From positions 1-21,008 of the IMG/VR virus record IMGVR_UViG_3300042400_000350: DNA of 21,008 nt. One strand, written 5' to 3'. The translations under genes and the position numbers were made by a program. The first letter of the stretch is position 1; every line of letters begins with the position of its first letter. Shown here piece after piece: positions 14,291 to 19,941 of the stretch. Origin of the DNA: a virus. Below the pieces are notes generated by a model. It was not told the origin of the DNA. It saw only the letters and a program-made list of their open reading frames with translations, and did no database searches.

Positions 14291-14544
14291 TGATTTCTAC
14301 ACCAACTGATCGTAAAAAAGTAAAAGATGCTATTTCTGAAATTTCAGACTCAATGACTAGAATTGAAGCTGAACGTGAACTAATTAAGGATATTGTTAAT
14401 GATATATCTGAAAATCATGAGATACCTAAGAAGTTTGTAAAGGCATTAGCAACTGTTTATCATAAACAATCTTATTCTACTGTTGAAGCAGAACAAGAAG
14501 AATTTACATTACTTTACGAAACTTTATTCGAACTTCAAAAATAA
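14290..14544 (+). CDS. dsbA: DsbA-like double-stranded DNA-binding protein
   Basis: 84 aa, close to T4 DsbA (89 aa as I recall), which binds late-promoter regions and enhances late transcription. Matching features are a helical N-terminus, 'AERELIKDIVNDI', 'KKFVKALATVYHKQSY' and 'EAEQEEFTLLYETLF', paralleling T4's RLLALYHK...EAETEEVVELYDTVF. It lies near the RNase H gene, as in T4. Not related to the bacterial thiol oxidoreductase of the same name. Starts within the overlap of the upstream stop. Confidence 0.8.
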   Translation: MISTPTDRKKVKDAISEISDSMTRIEAERELIKDIVNDISENHEIPKKFVKALATVYHKQSYSTVEAEQEEFTLLYETLFELQK

Positions 14545-14545
14545 C

Positions 14546-14574
14546 TTTACTTAATTTGTTATTCGTAGTATAAT
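14546..14574 (+). promoter_or_regulatory. Phage promoter 6 (TTTACT-N17-TATAAT)
   Basis: TTTACT 14546-14551, TATAAT 14569-14574, spacer 17. The 28-nt leader contains TTTGAAATTGAGGAAT, similar to the leaders of promoters 3 and 4 but shorter. Confidence 0.83.
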
Positions 14575-14602
14575 TAAACATAATTTGAAATTGAGGAATA
14601 CC

Positions 14603-15742
14603 ATGTCTGTTAAGAGTAAGAAAGTTGAGAAAAATGTTGATTATATTGCGAGTAAGAAAAACGCAGCAGAAAAACGTAGGGAAAAATTAAATTCCCTTGC
14701 TGCTATATTTAAAGATTCAAAAGAACCTGAAACTGATCCATTTGATTATAAACTCTCGTTAATCAGAGTGTTTAATTGGTATAATATATCAGTTGATTTA
14801 AAAACTGTAAGGAGTTATGTCAATGACTATCTTATCAGTACAGAAAGAAAAAAGTTAATACCAACAATGAACCAAGTATCTGATTTTGATATCAGGTCTT
14901 TAGGTTTTTTATGCCGTCTAAAAATGCGAGGTCAATATCTTGAGGAATTACATGAACTATCTATCGAGGAGAATTTGGGTAAGTTACTTGCTAGCGTCGA
15001 TACAACTCCAAAACAAGTACAAGTGGTTAAAAAAGTAAAACCAGATAATACATATGAACTGTCGGTTGAATACTCAGAAGCATTTGAGGAAGCAATTGAC
15101 AATTTTGTTAAGAATAAAAAGACAGACTTTAATGCGTTAGATTATCTAAAGGCAAAAGAAATACCTGCTACAGTTTCTAAAAAGATTGGACAATATTATG
15201 CTTCTGTATTAGCAGAATTAAAAGAAGCACAAACTGATGTTGATTTAAAAGAAGGGTATTCTAATTTTACATCTGCCCAATTGAGAAAGTTTATAACATT
15301 GGTTGAGTCTATGGTTACTGCTTGTAATCAACAAATTCAATCAGTAAAGGTTGTTAAACCTAGAACTACGAAACCAGTAACACCTATTAAATTGGTATCA
15401 AATTTGAAGTATATGAAAGAATTTGTTGAGTTGAGTTTGAAATCTATTCAACCTACATCTATTATAACTAAGTCTGAATTATGGACTTATAACACAAAAT
15501 ACAAAAAGTTAGCAATATACAAAGCTGAAAAAGGTAACAAGTTGACTATAAAAGGTACATCAATTTTGGGTTATGATGTTTCATTATCTAAACAAGTTAC
15601 AATTAGAAAACCAGATGTATTTTTTAAGAATACACCAATTGCCAAAATGGCATTATTGAATGGAATGAAAGAAGTGAAAACAAAACTAAGTGATGTTAAT
15701 AACAGAATTAATGAAGATACTATTTTATTGGGAGCTTGGTAA
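14603..15742 (+). CDS. Conserved T4-like phage protein of unknown function (379 aa)
   Basis: ATG 14603 follows GAGGAA; the in-frame TTG at 14585 is in the leader. 379 aa, Lys-rich. The N-terminal 'DPFDYKLSLIRVFNWYNI', 'YLISTERKK' and 'DIRSLGFLCRLKMRGQYLE' series matches, from memory, a protein shared by marine T4-like phages near DNA-metabolism genes. A helical middle is followed by a C-terminal beta-rich segment from about residue 285 (KLAIYKAEKGNKLTIKGTSI). No catalytic motif is apparent. Its stop overlaps the RNase H start (TAATG), suggesting a related function in DNA replication or processing. Confidence 0.75.
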   Translation: MSVKSKKVEKNVDYIASKKNAAEKRREKLNSLAAIFKDSKEPETDPFDYKLSLIRVFNWYNISVDLKTVRSYVNDYLISTERKKLIPTMNQVSDFDIRSLGFLCRLKMRGQYLEELHELSIEENLGKLLASVDTTPKQVQVVKKVKPDNTYELSVEYSEAFEEAIDNFVKNKKTDFNALDYLKAKEIPATVSKKIGQYYASVLAELKEAQTDVDLKEGYSNFTSAQLRKFITLVESMVTACNQQIQSVKVVKPRTTKPVTPIKLVSNLKYMKEFVELSLKSIQPTSIITKSELWTYNTKYKKLAIYKAEKGNKLTIKGTSILGYDVSLSKQVTIRKPDVFFKNTPIAKMALLNGMKEVKTKLSDVNNRINEDTILLGAW

Positions 15743-16638
15743 TGATATTACTAGATTACAATCAAGTATGTTTATCGGCAATATTACCATTCTCAAAAGA
15801 CTTAAAGAAATCTGAAGATGAAGTACGAAATCTAGTTAGACATATTATATTATCAAATATTCTTACCTATAAGAAAAAGTATGGTAGTGAATATGGTAAC
15901 GTTATTATATGTTGTGATGGTAGAGAGTACTGGAGAAAAGAAGTATTCCCCTATTACAAAGGTTCAAGGAAAAAGAGTAGAGATAATTCAGACTTAAACT
16001 GGAAACTAATATTTGATGTGTTATCAGAAATGCGTCAGGATTTAATAGATTACTTTCCATATAAAGTGATCAATATCAATAGAGCTGAAGCAGATGATAT
16101 CATTGCTATATTGGCAGAATGGAGTCAAAACAATGAATTGATTCAAGAAGGAATGTTTGAAGAACCACAAAAGATAATGATAATTTCTAGTGATGGGGAT
16201 TTTCTTCAGCTTCAGAAATATAATAATGTATCTCAATGGTCACCTAATACCAAAAAGTTACTTAAGATGAGCCATAGAGACCTCCATGAAAAATATATTA
16301 CACATATTGTAAAAGGAGATTCAGGCGACGGTATTCCCAACATTATGACTAAAGATGAAGTATTAGTAACAGAAGGAATTCGTCAAAATACTGTATCAGC
16401 AAAACGATTAGCTGAATTTATTGAAGTAGGAAAGTCTGCTTGTAAAACCGATGATGAGATTAGAAACTGGGATAGAAATGAAAGGTTAATTTCTTTTGAA
16501 TGTATACCATCTGATATACAAGAAGAAATTGTTACTACATATAATGCAACCACACCCAAACGTGACTCAATGAAACTGATGAATTATTTGATGAAACACA
16601 GGTGCAATTTATTACTATCAGAATTAGGTAACTTTTAA
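15742..16638 (+). CDS. T4 RNase H-like 5'-3' exonuclease (FEN family)
   Basis: Removes RNA primers and flaps on the lagging strand. GGGAG at 15730-15734 places the start at 15742 rather than 15736. 298 aa, close to T4 Rnh. Acidic metal-binding motifs are present in order: 'LLDYNQ' near the N-terminus, 'CCDGREYWRKEVFPYYKGSR', 'NRAEADDIIAILAE', 'MIISSDGDFLQLQKY' with 'QWSP', and 'KGDSGDGIPN'. These line up closely with T4 Rnh. Works with primase and ligase encoded nearby. Confidence 0.9.
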   Translation: MILLDYNQVCLSAILPFSKDLKKSEDEVRNLVRHIILSNILTYKKKYGSEYGNVIICCDGREYWRKEVFPYYKGSRKKSRDNSDLNWKLIFDVLSEMRQDLIDYFPYKVININRAEADDIIAILAEWSQNNELIQEGMFEEPQKIMIISSDGDFLQLQKYNNVSQWSPNTKKLLKMSHRDLHEKYITHIVKGDSGDGIPNIMTKDEVLVTEGIRQNTVSAKRLAEFIEVGKSACKTDDEIRNWDRNERLISFECIPSDIQEEIVTTYNATTPKRDSMKLMNYLMKHRCNLLLSELGNF

Positions 16639-17090
16639 TGACAAAATTTGTAACAGAAATGTTAGATGAGATTAACAACGACCCATCTAAAATTGTGAAC
16701 TATAAAGAAAGCAATGCTTTAAAATTGGTATTTGAGTATGCCTTTAATCCAGCAAATAAGTTTGTATTACCCGATGGTGTTCCACCTTATAAAGAAGATG
16801 CAGCACCATTAGGTATGAGTCCTGCTAATTTATTAATGGAACTCAAAAGATTCTATGTATTTTGTAGAGCAGATTTAAATGATGTAAGAAGAGAAACTTT
16901 GTTTGTTCAGTTGCTAGAAAATACTCACCCATCAGAAGCAAAGGTATTGTTAGCAATTAAAGATCAAACATTACATAAAATGTATAAGAAAATTACTCAT
17001 AAATTGGTATATGAGGCAGGTTTGGTTACAGTAGCACCAGAGGTTAAGCAATCAAAAAAGTCAAAAGCATTGGTTGGAGCCGACCTTTAG
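16638..17090 (+). CDS. Conserved T4-like phage protein (DUF6433-like, 150 aa)
   Basis: 150 aa. The features 'LKLVFEYAFNPANKFVLP', 'GVPPYKEDAAPLGMSP', 'LKRFYVFCRADL' and 'HPSEAKVLLAIKDQ' match a conserved protein next to RNase H in many marine T4-like phages, which I associate with DUF6433. Function unknown; the location beside rnh and dsbA is the region where T4 carries gp33 and gp59, but I see no clear similarity to either. TAATG overlap with RNase H. Confidence 0.78.
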   Translation: MTKFVTEMLDEINNDPSKIVNYKESNALKLVFEYAFNPANKFVLPDGVPPYKEDAAPLGMSPANLLMELKRFYVFCRADLNDVRRETLFVQLLENTHPSEAKVLLAIKDQTLHKMYKKITHKLVYEAGLVTVAPEVKQSKKSKALVGADL

Positions 17091-17129
17091 TTCCAATCAA
17101 AAAAGAATTAAGTTTTTTTAAAAAAGTGC

Positions 17130-17158
17130 TTTACTTTACCAAAAAAATACTTTATAAT
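17130..17158 (+). promoter_or_regulatory. Phage promoter 7 (TTTACT-N17-TATAAT)
   Basis: TTTACT 17130-17135, TATAAT 17153-17158, spacer 17. The -10 merges with an ATG at 17157, which therefore cannot start the next gene from this promoter. Transcription from here should include groES and the structured RNA, since no promoter of this type precedes the tRNA-like element. Confidence 0.85.
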
Positions 17159-17186
17159 GAGTTATAGTTTTGAAAAAGTGATGAAA

Positions 17187-17711
17187 ATGAAAAAAGTTAT
17201 AAAAGCAGTAAATTTCGCAGCATTGGCTCACAAAGACCAAAAGAGGAAGGATATTGAACAAACTCCTTATATCAATCACCCTCTTAAAGTTGCTGATATA
17301 TTGATTGATAATGGAATTGAAGATGAAGATACTATTGTTGCGGCAATTCTTCACGATGTTATTGAAGACACTGATTTTTGCTATGATGATATAGTTTGTG
17401 ACTTTAGTAAAGAAATTGCTGATTTAGTATTAGAAGTAAGTGACGATAAAAGTCTTCCAAAAGATGAACGAAAAAGGCTTCAAATTGAACATGCTCCTTT
17501 TCTCAGTGATAAAGCAAAGTTGATTAAGATTGCTGATAAGATTGCTAATTTAGAAGATATATTGTTCAGTGCTCCAGTAGGTTGGACTAAAGAAAGAAGA
17601 ATCAAATATTTTGAATGGGCAAATGAAGTTGTAAAAGGTGCAAAAGGCATTAATAAAATGCTTGATGATGATTTTGATAAAATATATAGTTTTAAGTTGA
17701 AGAGGTTTTAA
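17187..17711 (+). CDS. HD-domain (p)ppGpp hydrolase-like protein (MESH1/SpoT type)
   Basis: ATG 17187 gives the typical family start (MKKVIKAVNFAALAHKDQKRK shown in part: MKKVIKAVNFAALAHK); ATG 17157 overlaps the -10 box. 174 aa, the size of single-domain small alarmone hydrolases. HD-family residues are present: His15, 'YINHP' (His31), 'ILHDVIEDT' (His56, Asp57, Glu60, Asp61) and 'KIADKIANLEDI' with the metal-binding Asp. Likely hydrolyses (p)ppGpp or a related nucleotide, which could blunt the host stringent response during infection. Substrate is inferred from family; no synthetase domain is present. Coupled to groES by TAATG. Confidence 0.85.
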   Translation: MKKVIKAVNFAALAHKDQKRKDIEQTPYINHPLKVADILIDNGIEDEDTIVAAILHDVIEDTDFCYDDIVCDFSKEIADLVLEVSDDKSLPKDERKRLQIEHAPFLSDKAKLIKIADKIANLEDILFSAPVGWTKERRIKYFEWANEVVKGAKGINKMLDDDFDKIYSFKLKRF

Positions 17712-17980
17712 TGAGTTTTAAACCGATAAGAAAGAATGTTTTAATAGCACAGATTAAAAGAAAGACAACCACTGAATCAGGTATTATTATTGAGGGTGTA
17801 AAAAGTATAGCTGATACTGAAACGGCAAGAGTGTTAGGTATTGGAGATGAAGTAACAATGGTTCAGGTAGGCGATGAATTATTGGTAGATTGGAAAACTG
17901 TTGGGATTATTACCATTGATGGCGAGCAAAGATGTGTAATAAGCGAAGACAATATTATTGCAGTTATAGATAGATCATAA
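17711..17980 (+). CDS. GroES-like co-chaperonin (T4 gp31 role)
   Basis: 89 aa, the size of a GroES subunit. It starts 'FKPIRKNVLIAQI' and has the mobile-loop region 'KTTTESGIIIEG', then 'ARVLGIGDEV...QVGDELLVDWK' and ends 'CVISEDNIIAVI', the GroES beta-barrel order. It would cap host GroEL, as T4 gp31 does for major capsid protein folding. Last protein gene before the tRNA-like element; ends 10 nt upstream of it. Confidence 0.87.
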   Translation: MSFKPIRKNVLIAQIKRKTTTESGIIIEGVKSIADTETARVLGIGDEVTMVQVGDELLVDWKTVGIITIDGEQRCVISEDNIIAVIDRS

Positions 17981-17990
17981 GCAAAAATTT

Positions 17991-18065
17991 TCTCTTGTAG
18001 CTCAGTTGGTTAGAGTAGTCGGACGGTATACACCGAGGTCGCAGGTTCGAATCCTGCCAAGATAA
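17991..18065 (+). tRNA. tRNA-like element with abnormal anticodon arm
   Basis: Acceptor TCTCTTG (17991-17997) pairs with CAAGATA (18058-18064) with one C/T mismatch. The D-arm is GCTC/GAGT with loop AGTTGGTTA. A perfect T-arm GCAGG/CCTGC carries the loop TTCGAAT (18041-18057). The anticodon arm fails to form 5 bp plus a 7-nt loop: the best stem TCGG/CCGA leaves a 10-nt loop ACGGTATACA (or 8 nt with an A/A pair), with no properly placed U33. No CCA is encoded. It may be a divergent tRNA, a decayed tRNA, or a tRNA-like domain of the large RNA that follows. Isotype cannot be assigned. Confidence 0.55.
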
Positions 18066-18607
18066 ATCTTCAATGCCGAAAGAAGTAGAACCTTAAAGAA
18101 GTTCAAGACGGCACTTTTAAGAATATATTGAGCTGCGGAGCATGACCGCAAGGGCAAGGTAAAATGTGTCGAATCGCAGTGTTAATGCGAATCAGTATAT
18201 TCTTAAAAGTATTTAATAAAACACATTAATCGAGTTTATATAAATTCGCTTACTCGTTAAGAATAGAGGCGACTAAAACTATTCTATAGTGTGTTTTATT
18301 AAAAGTATTTGGGTTGATTGTATCAATTAACCTATGCACACTCTAAGGTCACAGATGGACGATGTTGTGCTAAAATGCTTTTATTGATTGGTTGTGAAGT
18401 TTTTAACCAAAAGTAAACACCACAGTATGGCTTGGGACTGGTAAAATGGTGGGGTAAGAGTCCTTAAATAAGTCAGAAATTTTAAAAAACATATTTGACG
18501 GTTATTCTAGTGCAACTCAACGGCATGGGGGTAATCGGTAGTGCTGACACACTGCGAAAAGTTTATTTGTCAGGATAAACGGATATTAAGTATGTTTTTT
18601 AAAGTTT
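18066..18607 (+). ncRNA. Large multi-domain structured non-coding RNA region
   Basis: No ORF of note is found in ~580 nt between groES/tRNA-like element and 18647. Structure seen by eye: hairpin TGCCG/CGGCA (18074-18113); domain A closed by a perfect 15-bp stem (18113-18127 with 18196-18210) enclosing two hairpins; domain B closed by 14 perfect pairs plus 3 (18212-18228 with 18287-18303) enclosing CGAGT/ACTCG and GAATAG/CTATTC; a 9-bp hairpin (18312-18332); hairpins at 18336-18370 and 18388-18410; a possible H-type pseudoknot (18418-18463); domain E closed by ~20 pairs (18477-18496 with 18588-18607) around hairpins 18538-18555 and 18561-18580. Size, complexity and tRNA-like neighbour recall GOLLD/ROOL-type phage RNAs; identity unproven. 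Confidence 0.72.
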
Positions 18608-18646
18608 TAATAATAAGCGACCAATTTTTATAATACGAGGTAAAAT

Positions 18647-18808
18647 ATGTTTGAAAAAGAGAGATTGTTATTAGAAAGAGAACAGTTATTGGATCAACTT
18701 GAATCATTAAAATTTAATAATGAAATGTGTAATAGAGAATATGTAAGAGAAACAAAACAGTTAGAAATGCACATAAAAGAAACAGAACATGAATTAACAT
18801 TATTTTGA
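18647..18808 (+). CDS. Small coiled-coil protein (53 aa)
   Basis: 53 aa with GAGG 8 nt upstream of ATG. Almost wholly charged helix with Leu heptads (FEKERLLLEREQLLDQLES), so a coiled coil is likely. Glu-rich and soluble, with one Cys. First of three tiny genes after the structured RNA. Unknown function; cotranscribed with the RNA or read from a weak promoter. Confidence 0.6.
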   Translation: MFEKERLLLEREQLLDQLESLKFNNEMCNREYVRETKQLEMHIKETEHELTLF

Positions 18809-18816
18809 GGTAACAT

Positions 18817-18990
18817 ATGCAACATATACAATTTATAACAGTAGCACTTGGGTTATGTGGTTTGATTGGGGTATCTGTTTATACAGTAAACCATGAAGAT
18901 ACAGTTAAAATGGAAATTGCCGCAAAGTCTGGATTAATACAATGTCGTGAAGAATCATTTGTATTATGGAAGAAAGAGTGTAACAAATAA
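18817..18990 (+). CDS. Small single-span membrane protein (57 aa)
   Basis: 57 aa, GAGG upstream. Residues 5-23 are a membrane helix (QFITVALGLCGLIGVSVYT), followed by a short external domain with two Cys ('AAKSGLIQCREESFVLWKKEC') that could form a disulfide. This 'AA.SG..QC......W...C' tail resembles small phage membrane proteins I have seen elsewhere. Function unknown. Confidence 0.62.
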   Translation: MQHIQFITVALGLCGLIGVSVYTVNHEDTVKMEIAAKSGLIQCREESFVLWKKECNK

Positions 18991-19000
18991 GAGAAATAAT

Positions 19001-19120
19001 ATGGCAGGAAAAGGTAGTAAACCAAGACCATTCTCAGATAGAAAAAAGTTTGATGAAAACTGGGATATGATATTTGGCAAGAAGAAAGAACCAGAAAAAG
19101 AACCAAATGATAAAAAATAA
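19001..19120 (+). CDS. Tiny conserved phage protein, GKGSKPRP type (39 aa)
   Basis: 39 aa starting MAGKGSKPRPFSDRKKFDEN, then WDMIFGKK. The 'GKGSKPRP....R..Y..NWD.IFGKK' pattern is, from memory, a widely distributed mini-protein of tailed phages, which strongly supports a real gene despite its length. GAGAAA precedes the ATG. The stop lies 3 bp before the next promoter. Function unknown. Confidence 0.72.
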   Translation: MAGKGSKPRPFSDRKKFDENWDMIFGKKKEPEKEPNDKK

Positions 19121-19123
19121 TAC

Positions 19124-19152
19124 TTTACTTTTATTATTACATATATTATAAT
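19124..19152 (+). promoter_or_regulatory. Phage promoter 8 (TTTACT-N17-TATAAT)
   Basis: TTTACT 19124-19129, TATAAT 19147-19152, spacer 17; 32-nt leader with TTTGATAAAGTGAG before ATG 19185, nearly the same as the leader of promoter 2. Confidence 0.85.
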
Positions 19153-19184
19153 AAGTCTTAATTTTGATAAAGTGAGTTTATATT

Positions 19185-19436
19185 ATGAAAACAATAACAA
19201 TTGAATTAGAAGATTATAAATGGTTGGCTATTTTAGCTCCAGATTCTAAATTGAATAAAAAAGATTTATGTCAATTGTTAAAAATCACTGAAGGAGGATT
19301 AAGAGATAGAATAAAATCTGGTACTTTCCCTAAAAATACACATACCAGAGATATTGGTAAACATAAAAATACTCTTCAATGGACTGCTCAAGTAGTTCGT
19401 GAAGCAATCAAACCATTTATTAATCAACCAAAATAG
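19185..19436 (+). CDS. Small helix-turn-helix protein (83 aa)
   Basis: 83 aa. Residues ~22-60 (LNKKDLCQLLKITEGGLRDR then IKSGTFPKN) look like an AlpA/MerR-type winged HTH: 'kkdLcqlLkiteggLrdRIksGtFPkn', with the loop 'RDIGKHKNTLQWTAQVV' completing a wing. Such proteins are DNA-binding regulators or excision factors. With its own strong promoter it is a candidate early transcription regulator. DNA binding is inferred from the motif. Confidence 0.7.
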   Translation: MKTITIELEDYKWLAILAPDSKLNKKDLCQLLKITEGGLRDRIKSGTFPKNTHTRDIGKHKNTLQWTAQVVREAIKPFINQPK

Positions 19437-19444
19437 GATAAAAT

Positions 19445-19627
19445 ATGGCGTTAGCACCAAAAGCAAGTAGACCTAGAAATACTCCACTTTTAACTCGTAA
19501 TGGTAGAGTTAGGATTAAACCTCTAAGTGTAGCAAAGTTGACTGAAATGGCTGAAAAGTCTACCAGTAAAAGAGTAAAGGGAAAGGTTGTTAAACGATTG
19601 TTGGCTTTGGCAAAAAGAAGTAAATAA
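19445..19627 (+). CDS. Small basic conserved phage protein (60 aa)
   Basis: 60 aa, highly basic: 'MALAPKASRPRNTPLLTRNG', 'RVRIKPLSVAKLTEMAEKS', then 'KRVKGKVVKRLLALAKRSK'. The 'LTRNGRVRI.PLS..QL..L...S...' order matches small proteins of other T4-like phages, as I recall. It might bind nucleic acid. Follows the HTH gene by 8 nt in the same operon. Confidence 0.7.
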   Translation: MALAPKASRPRNTPLLTRNGRVRIKPLSVAKLTEMAEKSTSKRVKGKVVKRLLALAKRSK

Positions 19628-19628
19628 T

Positions 19629-19778
19629 ATGAGTATGGATTCTTGGAAGAAAGATAAACAAATCAAGAAGGCTAAGAAATCCGCAATCAAATCTTTAACC
19701 AAAGAAGGTTCTAGTTTACGATTGGCAAAAATATTAGTTGACAAAGCATACAAACGGATTAAGGATGAAAACAATTAG
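19629..19778 (+). CDS. Small lysine-rich protein (49 aa)
   Basis: 49 aa, Lys-rich, predicted helical (MSMDSWKKDKQIKKAKKSAI start). The ATG lies 1 nt after the previous stop and the gene overlaps the next start by 14 nt, consistent with coupling. No Shine-Dalgarno stands out. Alternative internal starts are possible. Function unknown. Confidence 0.55.
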   Translation: MSMDSWKKDKQIKKAKKSAIKSLTKEGSSLRLAKILVDKAYKRIKDENN

Positions 19779-19941
19779 AGCAAAGCAGTTATTTAAAAAT
19801 GATGTGATAATTGAAAAAGATAATCGATTCCGAGTAGTAAAGATAGACCATAATGTTAAAGGCGATGTTGAAGTTTGGTTAGGTAGAAACGGACAACAAG
19901 CAAAATATTTTAACCCAAATGAGATAGTGATTATAGAATGA
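19765..19941 (+). CDS. Small beta-rich phage protein (58 aa)
   Basis: 58 aa from ATG 19765; an upstream in-frame TTG at 19738 is less likely. 'MKTIRAKQLFKNDVIIEKDN', 'RFRVVKIDHNVKGDVEVWLG', ending 'YFNPNEIVIIE', suggests an SH3/KOW-like small barrel ('vGDvi...g..rVv.v'), a common type among phage mini-proteins. Its TGA overlaps the phosphoesterase ATG (ATGA). Function unknown. Confidence 0.65.
   Translation: MKTIRAKQLFKNDVIIEKDNRFRVVKIDHNVKGDVEVWLGRNGQQAKYFNPNEIVIIE

Noticed and set aside
17091-17129. Terminator before promoter 7
   Set aside because: Only A- and T-runs that can pair weakly are present; there is no GC-containing stem.
17157-17186. Longer N-terminus for the HD protein from ATG 17157
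   Set aside because: That ATG is part of the -10 TATAAT, so it would not be on the transcript. ATG 17187 gives the family's usual start.
17991-18607. Group I or group II intron in the tRNA-like gene
   Set aside because: The tRNA-like arms lie together in 75 nt with no interruption, and I see no group I core pairings or group II domain V-like hairpin.
18606-18634. Ninth promoter-like match, TTTAAT-N17-TATAAT, before the ORF at 18647
   Set aside because: Transcription would begin near 18641, leaving the GAGG ribosome site (18636-18639) out of the mRNA. The -35 also departs from the otherwise invariant hexamer and overlaps the 3' strand of an RNA stem.
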